Positions 36,629-44,553 of a stretch of 64,000 nt of DNA are shown here, one piece after another. The notes beneath the pieces were generated by a model that was not told the DNA's origin, did not search any database, and worked only from the letters and a program-made list of their open reading frames with translations. A program made the translations under genes and the position numbers. The stretch comes from Qipengyuania pelagi. GTDB taxonomy: Bacteria; Pseudomonadota; Alphaproteobacteria; Sphingomonadales; Sphingomonadaceae. Numbering within the stretch: position 1 is the first letter of the stretch; the number at the start of each line of letters is the position of its first letter. The stretch is from contig NZ_WTYD01000001.1 of the NCBI RefSeq assembly GCF_009827295.1, positions 1,488,001 through 1,552,000 on the forward strand, written 5' to 3'.

Positions 36629-38782
36629 TTGGAACTCATCTGGATAGCCATCGTGCTGGGCCTGCTCGCGGTCCTGTACGGTTTCGTCACCAGCCGCCAG
36701 GTGCTGGCATCGGGCGCGGGCAATGCGCGAATGCAGGAGATCGCGGCCGCGATCCAGGAAGGGGCGCAAGCCTATCTGAAGCGCCAGTACACGACCATCG
36801 CGGTCGTCGGCGTGGTCGTCGCCGTCATCGTCGGCGTGTTTCTGGGCGCGATCCCGGCGATCGGCTTCGTGATCGGCGCGATCCTGTCGGGCGTTGCGGG
36901 CTTTATCGGGATGAACATCTCGGTGCGCTCGAACGTCCGCACCGCCGCCGCCGCGCAGAGCGGGTTGCAGCAGGGCCTGACGCTCGCCTTTCGCGCGGGC
37001 GCGATCACGGGCCTGCTGGTGGCGGGCCTCGCCCTTCTCGCGATCGCCGTCTTCTTCTGGTATCTGATCGGCCCGGCAGGCTATGCCGCCAACGACCGCG
37101 CCGTGATCGACGGGCTGGTCGGCCTCGCCTTCGGTGCCTCGCTCATCTCCATCTTCGCACGCCTCGGCGGCGGGATTTTCACCAAGGCCGCCGATGTGGG
37201 CGCGGACCTCGTCGGCAAGGTCGAGGCGGGAATCCCGGAGGACGATCCCCGCAACCCCGCCGTGATCGCGGACAATGTCGGTGACAATGTCGGCGACTGC
37301 GCCGGGATGGCCGCCGACCTGTTCGAAACCTATGTCGTCACGGTCGGCGCCACCATGGTGCTGACCGCGCTGCTGTTCGGCGAGCGGCTGGGCGATGCCC
37401 TGCTGCCGATGATGGCGCTGCCGCTGCTGATCGGGGGTGCCTGCATCCTCACCAGCATCATCGGCACCTATTTCGTGAAGCTAGGCAAGACGCAGAACGT
37501 GATGGGCGCGATGTACAAGGGCTTCACGGTCACCGCCGTGCTCTCGATCCCGCTGATCTGGCTCGTGATGAACTATGCGCTGGGCGGCATGGATGCGGTT
37601 ATCGGGGCGCAGGCCACCGGCGTCGATCCGGGTGCGCCGCTGGCTGAGGAAGGCACGTCCGAACAGGTTGTGACGCTGACCGGCTGGGCGCTGTTCTGGT
37701 GCTCGGTCATCGGGCTCGCCATTACCGGGCTCATCATCTGGATCACCGAATATTACACCGGCACCAATTACCGTCCGGTCAGGTCGATCGCCAAGGCTTC
37801 GGAAACCGGCCACGGCACCAATGTCATCCAGGGCCTCGCGATCAGCCTCGAATCGACCGCGCTGCCCACGATCCTGATCGTGACGGGCATCATCGCGACC
37901 TTCCAGCTCGCCGGCCTGATGGGCATCGCCTATGCCGCCACCGCGATGTTGGCGCTGGCGGGCATGGTCGTGGCGCTGGACGCCTATGGCCCCGTCACCG
38001 ACAATGCCGGTGGCATCGCCGAAATGGCGGGCCTCGACGACAGCGTGCGCGAGAAGACCGACCTGCTCGACGCGGTGGGCAACACGACCAAGGCGGTGAC
38101 CAAGGGCTATGCGATCGGATCGGCGGGCCTTGCCGCCTTGGTCCTGTTCGCGGCCTACACCACCGACCTCGCCGAGTTCTTCCCGAACGCGGATGTCGAT
38201 TTCAGCCTCGAGAACCCATACGTCATCGTCGGGCTGCTGCTCGGCGCGCTGCTGCCCTATCTCTTCGGGGCGATGGGCATGACCGCCGTGGGCCGCGCGG
38301 CGGGCGACGTGGTCAAGGACGTGCGCGACCAGTTCGCCAACGACAAGGGCATCATGGCGGGCACCAGCAAGCCCGACTATGCCCGCACGGTCGACCTGGT
38401 GACGAAGGCGGCGATCAAGGAGATGATCGTCCCCTCGATGCTGCCCGTGCTGGCGCCGATCGTGGTCTATTTCGTCATCACCCTGATCGCGGGGCAGGAG
38501 AACGGCTTCGCGGCGCTCGGCGCCTTGCTGCTCGGCGTGATCGTCGGCGGGTTGTTCGTCGCGCTGTCGATGACCGCAGGCGGCGGCGCGTGGGACAACG
38601 CCAAGAAATATATCGAGGACGGCAATCACGGCGGCAAGGGCTCGGAAGCCCACAAGGCCGCGGTGACGGGCGATACGGTCGGCGATCCCTACAAGGATAC
38701 GGCAGGCCCCGCCGTCAATCCGATGATCAAGATCACCAACATCGTCGCCCTTCTGTTGCTTGCTGCGCTGGCCGCTGGATGA
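36629..38782 (+). CDS. hppA: Membrane proton-translocating pyrophosphatase, K+-independent type
   Basis: A 717-residue inner-membrane pump with about 16 helices that uses pyrophosphate to move protons. The substrate site [35 protein letters not shown] is visible in parts (DxxxDxxxKxE near residue 190). The cation selectivity position reads [11 protein letters not shown]; Lys here marks K+-independent enzymes, Ala would mark K+-dependent ones. No ATG fits; TTG at 36629 with GGGAGGGG just upstream gives the standard N-terminus [10 protein letters not shown]. It is ended by a terminator. Confidence 0.95.
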   Translation: MELIWIAIVLGLLAVLYGFVTSRQVLASGAGNARMQEIAAAIQEGAQAYLKRQYTTIAVVGVVVAVIVGVFLGAIPAIGFVIGAILSGVAGFIGMNISVRSNVRTAAAAQSGLQQGLTLAFRAGAITGLLVAGLALLAIAVFFWYLIGPAGYAANDRAVIDGLVGLAFGASLISIFARLGGGIFTKAADVGADLVGKVEAGIPEDDPRNPAVIADNVGDNVGDCAGMAADLFETYVVTVGATMVLTALLFGERLGDALLPMMALPLLIGGACILTSIIGTYFVKLGKTQNVMGAMYKGFTVTAVLSIPLIWLVMNYALGGMDAVIGAQATGVDPGAPLAEEGTSEQVVTLTGWALFWCSVIGLAITGLIIWITEYYTGTNYRPVRSIAKASETGHGTNVIQGLAISLESTALPTILIVTGIIATFQLAGLMGIAYAATAMLALAGMVVALDAYGPVTDNAGGIAEMAGLDDSVREKTDLLDAVGNTTKAVTKGYAIGSAGLAALVLFAAYTTDLAEFFPNADVDFSLENPYVIVGLLLGALLPYLFGAMGMTAVGRAAGDVVKDVRDQFANDKGIMAGTSKPDYARTVDLVTKAAIKEMIVPSMLPVLAPIVVYFVITLIAGQENGFAALGALLLGVIVGGLFVALSMTAGGGAWDNAKKYIEDGNHGGKGSEAHKAAVTGDTVGDPYKDTAGPAVNPMIKITNIVALLLLAALAAG

Positions 38783-38810
38783 TCTGAAATCCCTTGTCGG
38801 GGACAAACGA

Positions 38811-38840
38811 CCCGCCCGGAGCGATCCGGGCGGGTTTTTT
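38811..38840 (+). terminator. Rho-independent terminator of hppA
   Basis: A 10-base perfect stem (CCCGCCCGGA at 38811-38820, GCGA loop, TCCGGGCGGG at 38825-38834) followed by six T. It lies 28 bases after the hppA stop. Confidence 0.92.
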
Positions 38841-38917
38841 GTGTCCACCCTCGTTTTAATCAAGTTTAAGCGCTTGCCCTTCTATAGACACCGCGTCTTC
38901 CGAGCGGGGAGGCACGC

Positions 38918-38941
38918 ATGGGGCGGCGACAATTCGGATGA
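38918..38941 (+). CDS. Seven-codon leader peptide coupled to the acetyltransferase gene
   Basis: The short frame reads MGRRQFG and stops with TGA at 38939-38941. A strong ribosome binding site GGGGAGG (38906-38912) is 5 bases upstream. Its stop overlaps the ATG of the next gene (ATGA at 38938-38941), which has no good site of its own. That is the pattern of translational coupling through a leader. Whether the peptide has a role of its own cannot be told. Confidence 0.5.
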   Translation: MGRRQFG

Positions 38942-40113
38942 ATGCAATTTCTGCCAGGAAATGGCGAAGCGACAGGCGCGGTTCGCCCCCGCGCACTCTC
39001 GCCTTGCGCTTGCAGGAAGGCTTTTCGGCGCCCGACTGGCCGGATTGCGACAGGCCCGCCTTCGTGCGCCAATGGAGCGATCTTGCTTGCGCGGTGGTGT
39101 CTCCCAATCCGTTCAACGAGCCCTGGTTCGCCCTTCCCGGCCTGCGCGCCTTCGACCCGGAAGGTGACGTCAGGATCGCCTCTCTGGTCAAGGATGGCAG
39201 ACTGGTGGGTCTGTTGCCCGTCACCGCATCCACACGCTATCACGGGCGGCCTCTGCCGCACCTTGCCGGGTGGGGTCATGCCAACTGCTTTTGCGGCGAA
39301 CCGCTGATACTCCCCGGCTTCGAACAGGAATTCTGGCGCGGGCTGCTCGCCTGGGCTGATCGCGAGAGCGGCTTCGCTACCTTCTTTCACCTAAACGGCA
39401 TTCCAGCCGACAGCCCCACCCTCGCGGCGCTCCAAGCGGTGTGCAAGGATCAGGGCCGCGCCCCCGCCATCGTCCATCGCGAAGATCGGGCCGTTCTCAA
39501 TCACGGCCTGTCGCCCGAAGAACATCTTGCTGCGGCCGCCAGCAAGAAGCGCCGCAAGGATTGGTCGCGGCGCCTGCGTCGGCTCGGGGAAGAGGGCGAT
39601 CTTCGCTTCTCCCGTCACGACGATGCGGAGGGTCTCGAGACTTGGATCGAGGAATTCCTCGCATTGGAACGCACCGGATGGAAGGGAGCGGAAAACTCCG
39701 CCCTCGCCTGCGATCCGCGCACCGAAGCCCTGTTCCGCGACAGCCTGACCGGCGCCGCCAAGTTCGGTCGCCTCCAGCGCATCGCCTATCACCTCGACGG
39801 CAAGCCGGTGGTCATGCTGGCGAGTTTCGTCGCACCTCCCCATGCCTTCAGCTTCAAGACCGCCTATGACGAGGAACTCGCCCGCTTTTCGCCCGGCGTC
39901 CTCCTCCAGCTCGAAAATCTCGCAATGCTCGAACGCGAGGATATCGCGCTGACCGACAGCTGTGCCGCGCCCGATCATCCGATGATCGATCATATCTGGC
40001 GCGATCGGCGCGAAATCGTCAAAGTCTCGATCCCGATCGGTGGCCGCCTCGGGCGATGGGTGGGCACGGCCCTGACCTCGTTCGAAGCGCGCCGCCTGGA
40101 GAACCGCTCATGA
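38938..40113 (+). CDS. GNAT/CelD-like acetyltransferase (BioF2 type)
   Basis: A 391-residue protein. The N-terminal half holds NPFNEPWFALPGL and GDVRIASLVKDGRLVGLLPV. The C-terminal half (SKKRRKDWSRRLRRLGEEGDLRF and HLDGKPVVMLASFVAPPHAFSFKTAYDEELARFSPGVLL) matches the GNAT-like double domain of CelD/FemAB relatives. It probably transfers an acyl or amino acid group to an unknown acceptor. The ATG overlaps the leader-peptide stop, and the stop overlaps the JmjC cupin gene (ATGA), so both enzymes are made together. Confidence 0.8.
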   Translation: MNAISARKWRSDRRGSPPRTLALRLQEGFSAPDWPDCDRPAFVRQWSDLACAVVSPNPFNEPWFALPGLRAFDPEGDVRIASLVKDGRLVGLLPVTASTRYHGRPLPHLAGWGHANCFCGEPLILPGFEQEFWRGLLAWADRESGFATFFHLNGIPADSPTLAALQAVCKDQGRAPAIVHREDRAVLNHGLSPEEHLAAAASKKRRKDWSRRLRRLGEEGDLRFSRHDDAEGLETWIEEFLALERTGWKGAENSALACDPRTEALFRDSLTGAAKFGRLQRIAYHLDGKPVVMLASFVAPPHAFSFKTAYDEELARFSPGVLLQLENLAMLEREDIALTDSCAAPDHPMIDHIWRDRREIVKVSIPIGGRLGRWVGTALTSFEARRLENRS

Positions 40114-40973
40114 CAGTCCACGACCCCGCGCTCGCCCCGACATTCCCATCGGCCGCGCGCGACATCTTCGCCGCGAACTACCCCGAGATTCCGCACAAGC
40201 TGACTCATCGTCTGTCGACCGACGCGCGGCTGTCGCTCGAAGGGCTGGCCGCCCTGGCGGAGAAGCTGCCGGAAAAGGCGATCGAATATAATCGCGGCGA
40301 TCTGCCCGTGGGGGTCGATGGCAAGCCGGGCGGTACGGGCCTCTCGATCGGCGAGACGATCCGCCACATCGCCACCAGCAACAGCTGGGCGGTGCTGAAG
40401 AATATCGAGCAGGTGCCGGAATATCGCGCGCTGCTGATGGCCCTGCTCGAAGAGCTGCGCCCGCAGATCGAGGCCGCGACCGGCGAATTGCTGACGCCGC
40501 AGGCCTTCGTCTTCATCTCCAGCCCGAACGCGGTGACGCCGTATCACTTCGATCCCGAGCACAACATCCTGCTGCAACTCACCGGGAACAAGGCGATGAC
40601 GCAGTTTCCGGCCGGCGATGCGCGCTATGCCCCCGATCGCGTGCATGAGAGCTACCACCTCGGCGGACCCCGCGAATTGCCGTGGAGCGAGGAGCTGCTG
40701 ACCGGCGGGACCGAATTTTCGCTAGCGCCCGGCGAGGCGCTCTACGTGCCCGTAATGGCACCGCATTTTGTGCGGAACGGCGCGGAAAGCTCGATATCGC
40801 TCTCGGTGACCTGGCGTTCGGAATGGAGCTATGGCGAGTCCGATGCGCGCTGTTTCAACGGGGTGGCGCGGCGTTATGGGCTGTCGCCCCGCCCTCCGCG
40901 ACGCTGGCCGCACGCGAACCGGGCGAAGTCGCTGTCCTATCGAGCCTATCGCAGGCTGTTCGGGGCGGGTTGA
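40110..40973 (+). CDS. JmjC-type cupin (Cupin_8) protein, putative Fe(II)/2-oxoglutarate oxygenase
   Basis: A 287-residue protein. The Fe(II) triad is readable as TPYHFDPEHNILLQLTGNK (HxD around residues 143-145) and a later His in YVPVMAPHFVRNG (about 218). NILLQLTGNKAMTQF is the usual JmjC strand. Such enzymes hydroxylate proteins or small molecules; the substrate here is unknown. It is coupled by a 4-base overlap to the acetyltransferase. Confidence 0.85.
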   Translation: MTVHDPALAPTFPSAARDIFAANYPEIPHKLTHRLSTDARLSLEGLAALAEKLPEKAIEYNRGDLPVGVDGKPGGTGLSIGETIRHIATSNSWAVLKNIEQVPEYRALLMALLEELRPQIEAATGELLTPQAFVFISSPNAVTPYHFDPEHNILLQLTGNKAMTQFPAGDARYAPDRVHESYHLGGPRELPWSEELLTGGTEFSLAPGEALYVPVMAPHFVRNGAESSISLSVTWRSEWSYGESDARCFNGVARRYGLSPRPPRRWPHANRAKSLSYRAYRRLFGAG

Positions 40974-41005
40974 CCGCAGCGAATCAGCGCGGTTAGGCCT
41001 GTCGG

Positions 41006-41935
41006 GTGACCGACAGCTCTCCCGAACGCTCGCCCCAATCCCTGACCGACGGCCTCGTCCGCCTGCTGACGGTCCAGCGGTCGGAGGATGACGGCCCCTT
41101 CGTCGGACGGTCCCAGCCCGGCGGCGTCGGTCGCGTGTTCGGAGGGCAGGTCGTCGCCCAGGCCTTGCAGGCGGCCCAGGCCTGTGCGCCGGACGGTTTC
41201 GAAGCCCATTCGCTCCACGCCTATTTCCTGCGCGGCGGGGTCGAGGGAAGTCCGATCGGTTACGATGTCTCGGCTGATTTCACTGGTCGCAGCTTCGCCA
41301 ACCGCCGTGTGATTGCCAGCCAGCAGCATGACGGCGCTGTGAAACCGATCCTCAATCTCTCCGCCAGCTTCCAGCGCCCGCAGGATGGGCTGGAGCATCA
41401 GGATGCCGCGATGCCCGATGTCGCGCCGCCCGAAGATCTGCGGCCCGACACCGAGATGCGCGCGGAGATGGCGGAGAAATTGGGCGACCGCTTGAGCGAG
41501 GTGCAGCGTGCCTTGATGCTGCGTCCGCGCCCGATCGAGATGCGCACGACAGATCGCCTGCACTGGATGAATAGCGAGCCGCGCGAACCGCACAGCCATA
41601 GCTGGTTTCGCACCGCCGGGACCCTGCCGTCTCTCGCGGAAAACGCGGCGTTGCATCGGGCGGTGATCGCCTATGCCAGCGATTTCACCCTGCTCGGCAC
41701 CTGCGTGCTGCCGCACGGGCTGAGCTGGATGCGCGGAGAATTGGTAGGCGCGAGTCTCGACCATGCGATCTGGTTCCACCGCCCCGCCCGCGCGGACGAA
41801 TGGCTGCTTTATGCCACCGACAGCCCGTGGAGCGGCGGAAGTCGCGGGTTCAATCGCGGCCGGATCTTCAATCGCGACGGGCAATTGGTGGCAGGCGTCG
41901 CGCAGGAAGGCATGGTCCGCAAGCGTGCGGACTGA
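41006..41935 (+). CDS. tesB: Acyl-CoA thioesterase II (TesB type)
   Basis: A 309-residue double-hotdog thioesterase. RVFGGQVVAQALQAAQ and LHAYFLRGG are in the first half. FTLLGTCVLPHG and SLDHAIWFHRPARADEWLLYATDSPWSGGSRGFNRGRIFNRDGQLVAGVAQEG, read in parts, form the second half with the conserved Asp. It starts with GTG 41006. It cleaves medium- and long-chain acyl-CoA in the cytoplasm. It is followed by a hairpin that can end transcription from both sides. Confidence 0.92.
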   Translation: MTDSSPERSPQSLTDGLVRLLTVQRSEDDGPFVGRSQPGGVGRVFGGQVVAQALQAAQACAPDGFEAHSLHAYFLRGGVEGSPIGYDVSADFTGRSFANRRVIASQQHDGAVKPILNLSASFQRPQDGLEHQDAAMPDVAPPEDLRPDTEMRAEMAEKLGDRLSEVQRALMLRPRPIEMRTTDRLHWMNSEPREPHSHSWFRTAGTLPSLAENAALHRAVIAYASDFTLLGTCVLPHGLSWMRGELVGASLDHAIWFHRPARADEWLLYATDSPWSGGSRGFNRGRIFNRDGQLVAGVAQEGMVRKRAD

Positions 41936-41980
41936 GCCTGTGTCTGATACGCGCGCGGGCTAGAACTCCGGCGCGTGCCT

Positions 41981-42014
41981 TAAACAAAAAAGGGCCCCCG
42001 AGAGGGGGCCCTTT
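41981..42014 (-). terminator. Strong terminator, best oriented for the minus strand
   Basis: An 11-base perfect stem (AAAGGGCCCCC at 41989-41999 and its complement at 42004-42014) with a 4-base loop. The minus strand continues TTTGTTTAA, so it ends the microgene transcript. It lies 18 bases past the microgene stop and 53 bases past tesB. Confidence 0.88.
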
Positions 42015-42031
42015 GATTGGCTATGACAAGA

Positions 42032-42073
42032 TTATCTACCCTTGCCGAACAGCCATCCCCAAAAATCGAACAT
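42032..42073 (-). CDS. Thirteen-residue microprotein gene
   Basis: The frame reads MFDFWGWLFGKGR then TAA. AAGGGG lies about 9 bases before the ATG as a ribosome binding site. The peptide has an amphipathic aromatic core (two Trp, three Phe) and a basic end, which fits a membrane-interface helix. It is followed at once by a strong hairpin with a T-run. Upstream lies the stop of the CHASE2-EAL gene, so it may come from that transcript or from its own promoter (TTGACA is present at about 42126-42131 on the minus strand). Confidence 0.6.
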   Translation of the reverse strand: MFDFWGWLFGKGR

Positions 42074-42091
42074 GGTAAGTCCCCTTCTGCG

Positions 42092-42142
42092 TTAACCACA
42101 GAAGAGTGCGTTAACCATGTTTGTTTGTCAATCGTTAACCAT
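42092..42142. promoter_or_regulatory. Three CtrA-like half-sites upstream of the microgene
   Basis: TTAACCAC at 42092-42099, TTAACCAT at 42111-42118 and TTAACCAT at 42135-42142 are all on the plus strand. TTAACCAT is the half-site known for CtrA in alphaproteobacteria; the full site is TTAA-N7-TTAA, which is not seen here. Clustering of three within 51 bases upstream of the microgene may be regulatory. The third overlaps the stop of the CHASE2-EAL gene. Confidence 0.35.
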
Positions 42143-44450
42143 GATAGCGGCGCCCATCGAGCCCGTCGGTTCGTGATTTAAGCAAATTAATCAGGTCTTT
42201 GGGGGGTATAGGACGCGAGAGAAAATAGCCCTGTGCGCGCTCGCAGCCCAATTCCTTCAGCAGCTCCAGGGTGGCATTGTCCTCGATTCCTTCCGCCACG
42301 CAAACCATCCCCGAGTCGCGAGCCAGACCGATCAGGCTGCTCGTAATGGCGCGCGCTTTGGTAGACTGGCGCAGGTTCCCTATGAACAGCCGATCGATCT
42401 TAATCTCATCAAAAGGCAATTCGTAAATCGTCTCGAGATTGGCGGTTTGGATGCCGAAATCATCGATCGAAAACTTCATGCCAAGCTGCTTGATCCGCTC
42501 GATGGTGCGCCGGGCAAGGACGAAATTCTCAATCCTCGCCGTCTCGGTCAGTTCGATCGTAACACCCTTCGGATCGATCGCACGTCCGACGATCTGCCGC
42601 TCGATCAGATCCGCGATGCCCTCGTCGGCAAACTGGATCGCGGAAATGTTGAGCGAGACATCAGGCGCCCATTCATTCGCCGACATGGCTTCGATCGAAT
42701 CGAGCGTCTTGGAAAGAACGCGCTCTGTGAGTTCGTCCAGGCGACCGACGCGCTCGCACTGCCCGATGAAGCGTTCGGGGGGAATCTGCCCCTGCTCTTC
42801 GTCGAACCAGCGCGCCAATGCTTCGGCGCCGACGATGTCGCCACTCGCGAGATCGAATTGCGGTTGCAATGCGATGTCGATGCGGTCGTGCGAGAGCGCA
42901 TGTTCGAGACGAGTCTGGAGGGAATAATCCCAGTCCTCTTTATCCGACTGGAAATCGGTAATCATGAAGACCGGGCGATACGCCTCGCGCGCCCGATCCG
43001 CAGCGGCGATCGCGGAACTCAAACGGTTGGAAACGGTCCGGTAGGCGTCCTGATCGACGCCGAGGGTCATCGAGACGTCGAACAGGCGCGCGCCGACTTC
43101 GACCGACTGCGTCGCGATCGCGCGCAGACCGCGCAGATGCGCTTCGAGGTCTTCGAACTGGGCGGTCTTCAAGGCGAACGCGAAATATTTCCCGCCATCG
43201 TAATAGATCGTGCTGCCGTTCTGACCGATCGCGAGCCGGTCAGCAATTTGGCGCAGATACCGTTCCTGTTCACTTGGACTAAGAGTGGTGAAAACGGAAT
43301 CGAGACGTGCCACCTTCGCCACGACGATGGCGAGGTTTGGCGCGATTTCGTCGCCTCCCAGATCCCGGTGCAGGGCGACGAAATTGGGCAATCTGCTGCG
43401 CGGTTCGAGGAGGAGATGGCGGCGTTTATAGCGAGCCAAAGCCCGGAAACCGCCATAGATCGCCAGCAGAGCGATTGAATAGGAAAATTCGGCGCGGACG
43501 CCGAACGCGCCCGCGAGAAAAATACCAATTACGATCGCCGTGACAAGGATTCCATAGGCCTGTCTGCGGCTACTCGAGGAAAGTCGGCTGACGACACAGG
43601 CGAGCAACGCCGCGAAAATCCCGATAAGCAGCACATTCCAGTAAACGATCAGGCCGCGTCCCTGGTCGTAGGTCGTGGCTGCAAGAATATGGATTAGACC
43701 CGAAGGTAGGATACCTTGGTTCGAGATGCGCGTTTCATAAGGCGATCCGATCACGACTTTGCCGCCGCCGGGCAATCTCGCCTCCGCTGCGCCTTGTGAC
43801 ATCAATTGCGCAGCATCGAAGCGCGGAACGCTTTCGATAAGGATGGAATAATCCGGGCCGATCTCCGTACCCAACGGTCCACCCACTCGGGTCAGTCGCG
43901 TCCACAAGGACGGGACGCGTTCTCCGTCTTCCTTCGAGAAGGGCTCAACCGACCAGACAAGATCGAGAAAATCCTTTGGGAGATGGTTGTCCACCACCTG
44001 CATTCCCGCTTCGAAATACGGATCACTCCGCTTCCCGTCAGCGTCCTGATCCTCCGGGCGATGGTTACCCTGCGTGAGCAAGACGCGGTCGCGATTGCCA
44101 ATCAACTCGGCGCGCAGGTCCCGATCGAGGGATGGTGAATCACTCCGGCGAAGGGGAACGTTGATGGCGATCAATTCCGCATCCGCTCGCTTGAATGCAC
44201 GGATGCTGGCGAGGACCTGTCGGTTCAGCGAGGCTGCGGCTTCGGCCTGCGTATCTCCCTGCGGACTGAGATCAACATAAGCGACGTCAACGACGCTCGC
44301 CCGTTCGAACAGCCTGGTTTGAAAAGCCCAAATCGTAAAGTCGACCGGCGACAGGAAGCGCATGCTCGCCAAAACCAGCACCACAACCATCGCGATCGCG
44401 GCGTGCCTGAGCCTTTCGGAGGCGAAGAGAGGGTGGGCTCGGGTTTTCAA
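42135..44450 (-). CDS. CHASE2 - degenerate GGDEF - EAL protein
   Basis: A 771-residue membrane protein. One N-terminal span (about residues 16-34), a periplasmic CHASE2 sensor (about 35-260), and three spans (about 268-340) come first. Next is a GGDEF-like domain whose motif reads DGGKYF (about 418-423) in place of GGDEF, so it should not make c-di-GMP. An EAL domain follows with EAL (about 543-545), VTIELTETA and FSIDDFG intact, pointing to c-di-GMP phosphodiesterase activity. The start is TTG at 44450; no ATG fits without losing the first span. A palindrome covers its ribosome binding region. Confidence 0.9.
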   Translation of the reverse strand: MKTRAHPLFASERLRHAAIAMVVVLVLASMRFLSPVDFTIWAFQTRLFERASVVDVAYVDLSPQGDTQAEAAASLNRQVLASIRAFKRADAELIAINVPLRRSDSPSLDRDLRAELIGNRDRVLLTQGNHRPEDQDADGKRSDPYFEAGMQVVDNHLPKDFLDLVWSVEPFSKEDGERVPSLWTRLTRVGGPLGTEIGPDYSILIESVPRFDAAQLMSQGAAEARLPGGGKVVIGSPYETRISNQGILPSGLIHILAATTYDQGRGLIVYWNVLLIGIFAALLACVVSRLSSSSRRQAYGILVTAIVIGIFLAGAFGVRAEFSYSIALLAIYGGFRALARYKRRHLLLEPRSRLPNFVALHRDLGGDEIAPNLAIVVAKVARLDSVFTTLSPSEQERYLRQIADRLAIGQNGSTIYYDGGKYFAFALKTAQFEDLEAHLRGLRAIATQSVEVGARLFDVSMTLGVDQDAYRTVSNRLSSAIAAADRAREAYRPVFMITDFQSDKEDWDYSLQTRLEHALSHDRIDIALQPQFDLASGDIVGAEALARWFDEEQGQIPPERFIGQCERVGRLDELTERVLSKTLDSIEAMSANEWAPDVSLNISAIQFADEGIADLIERQIVGRAIDPKGVTIELTETARIENFVLARRTIERIKQLGMKFSIDDFGIQTANLETIYELPFDEIKIDRLFIGNLRQSTKARAITSSLIGLARDSGMVCVAEGIEDNATLELLKELGCERAQGYFLSRPIPPKDLINLLKSRTDGLDGRRYHG

Positions 44451-44452
44451 AA

Positions 44453-44468
44453 GGCACAGTCCTGTGCC
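44453..44468. promoter_or_regulatory. Palindrome over the ribosome binding site of the CHASE2-EAL gene
   Basis: GGCACAG-TC-CTGTGCC (plus strand), a 7+2+7 inverted repeat that ends two bases before the TTG start. On the minus strand its centre contains AGGA, the presumed ribosome binding site, 9 bases before the start. It could be an operator or an RNA hairpin that hides the site. Confidence 0.4.
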
Positions 44469-44553
44469 CCTGCCGATAACCGAACGTCGTAAATAACCCG
44501 TTTAAACCGGAATGGATGTATCCTTGCGACAGCCTGTCGCCGCGAGGGGTCTG

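Noticed and set aside
36573..36647. 24-codon frame overlapping the start of hppA ([10 protein letters not shown]...)
   Set aside because: No ribosome binding site was seen, and it runs out of frame through the hppA start. The leader hairpin explains the sequence better.
38783..38937. Promoter for the acetyltransferase leader (TATAGA at 38883-38888)
   Set aside because: A -10-like box is present but no matching -35 could be found at 16-18 bases.
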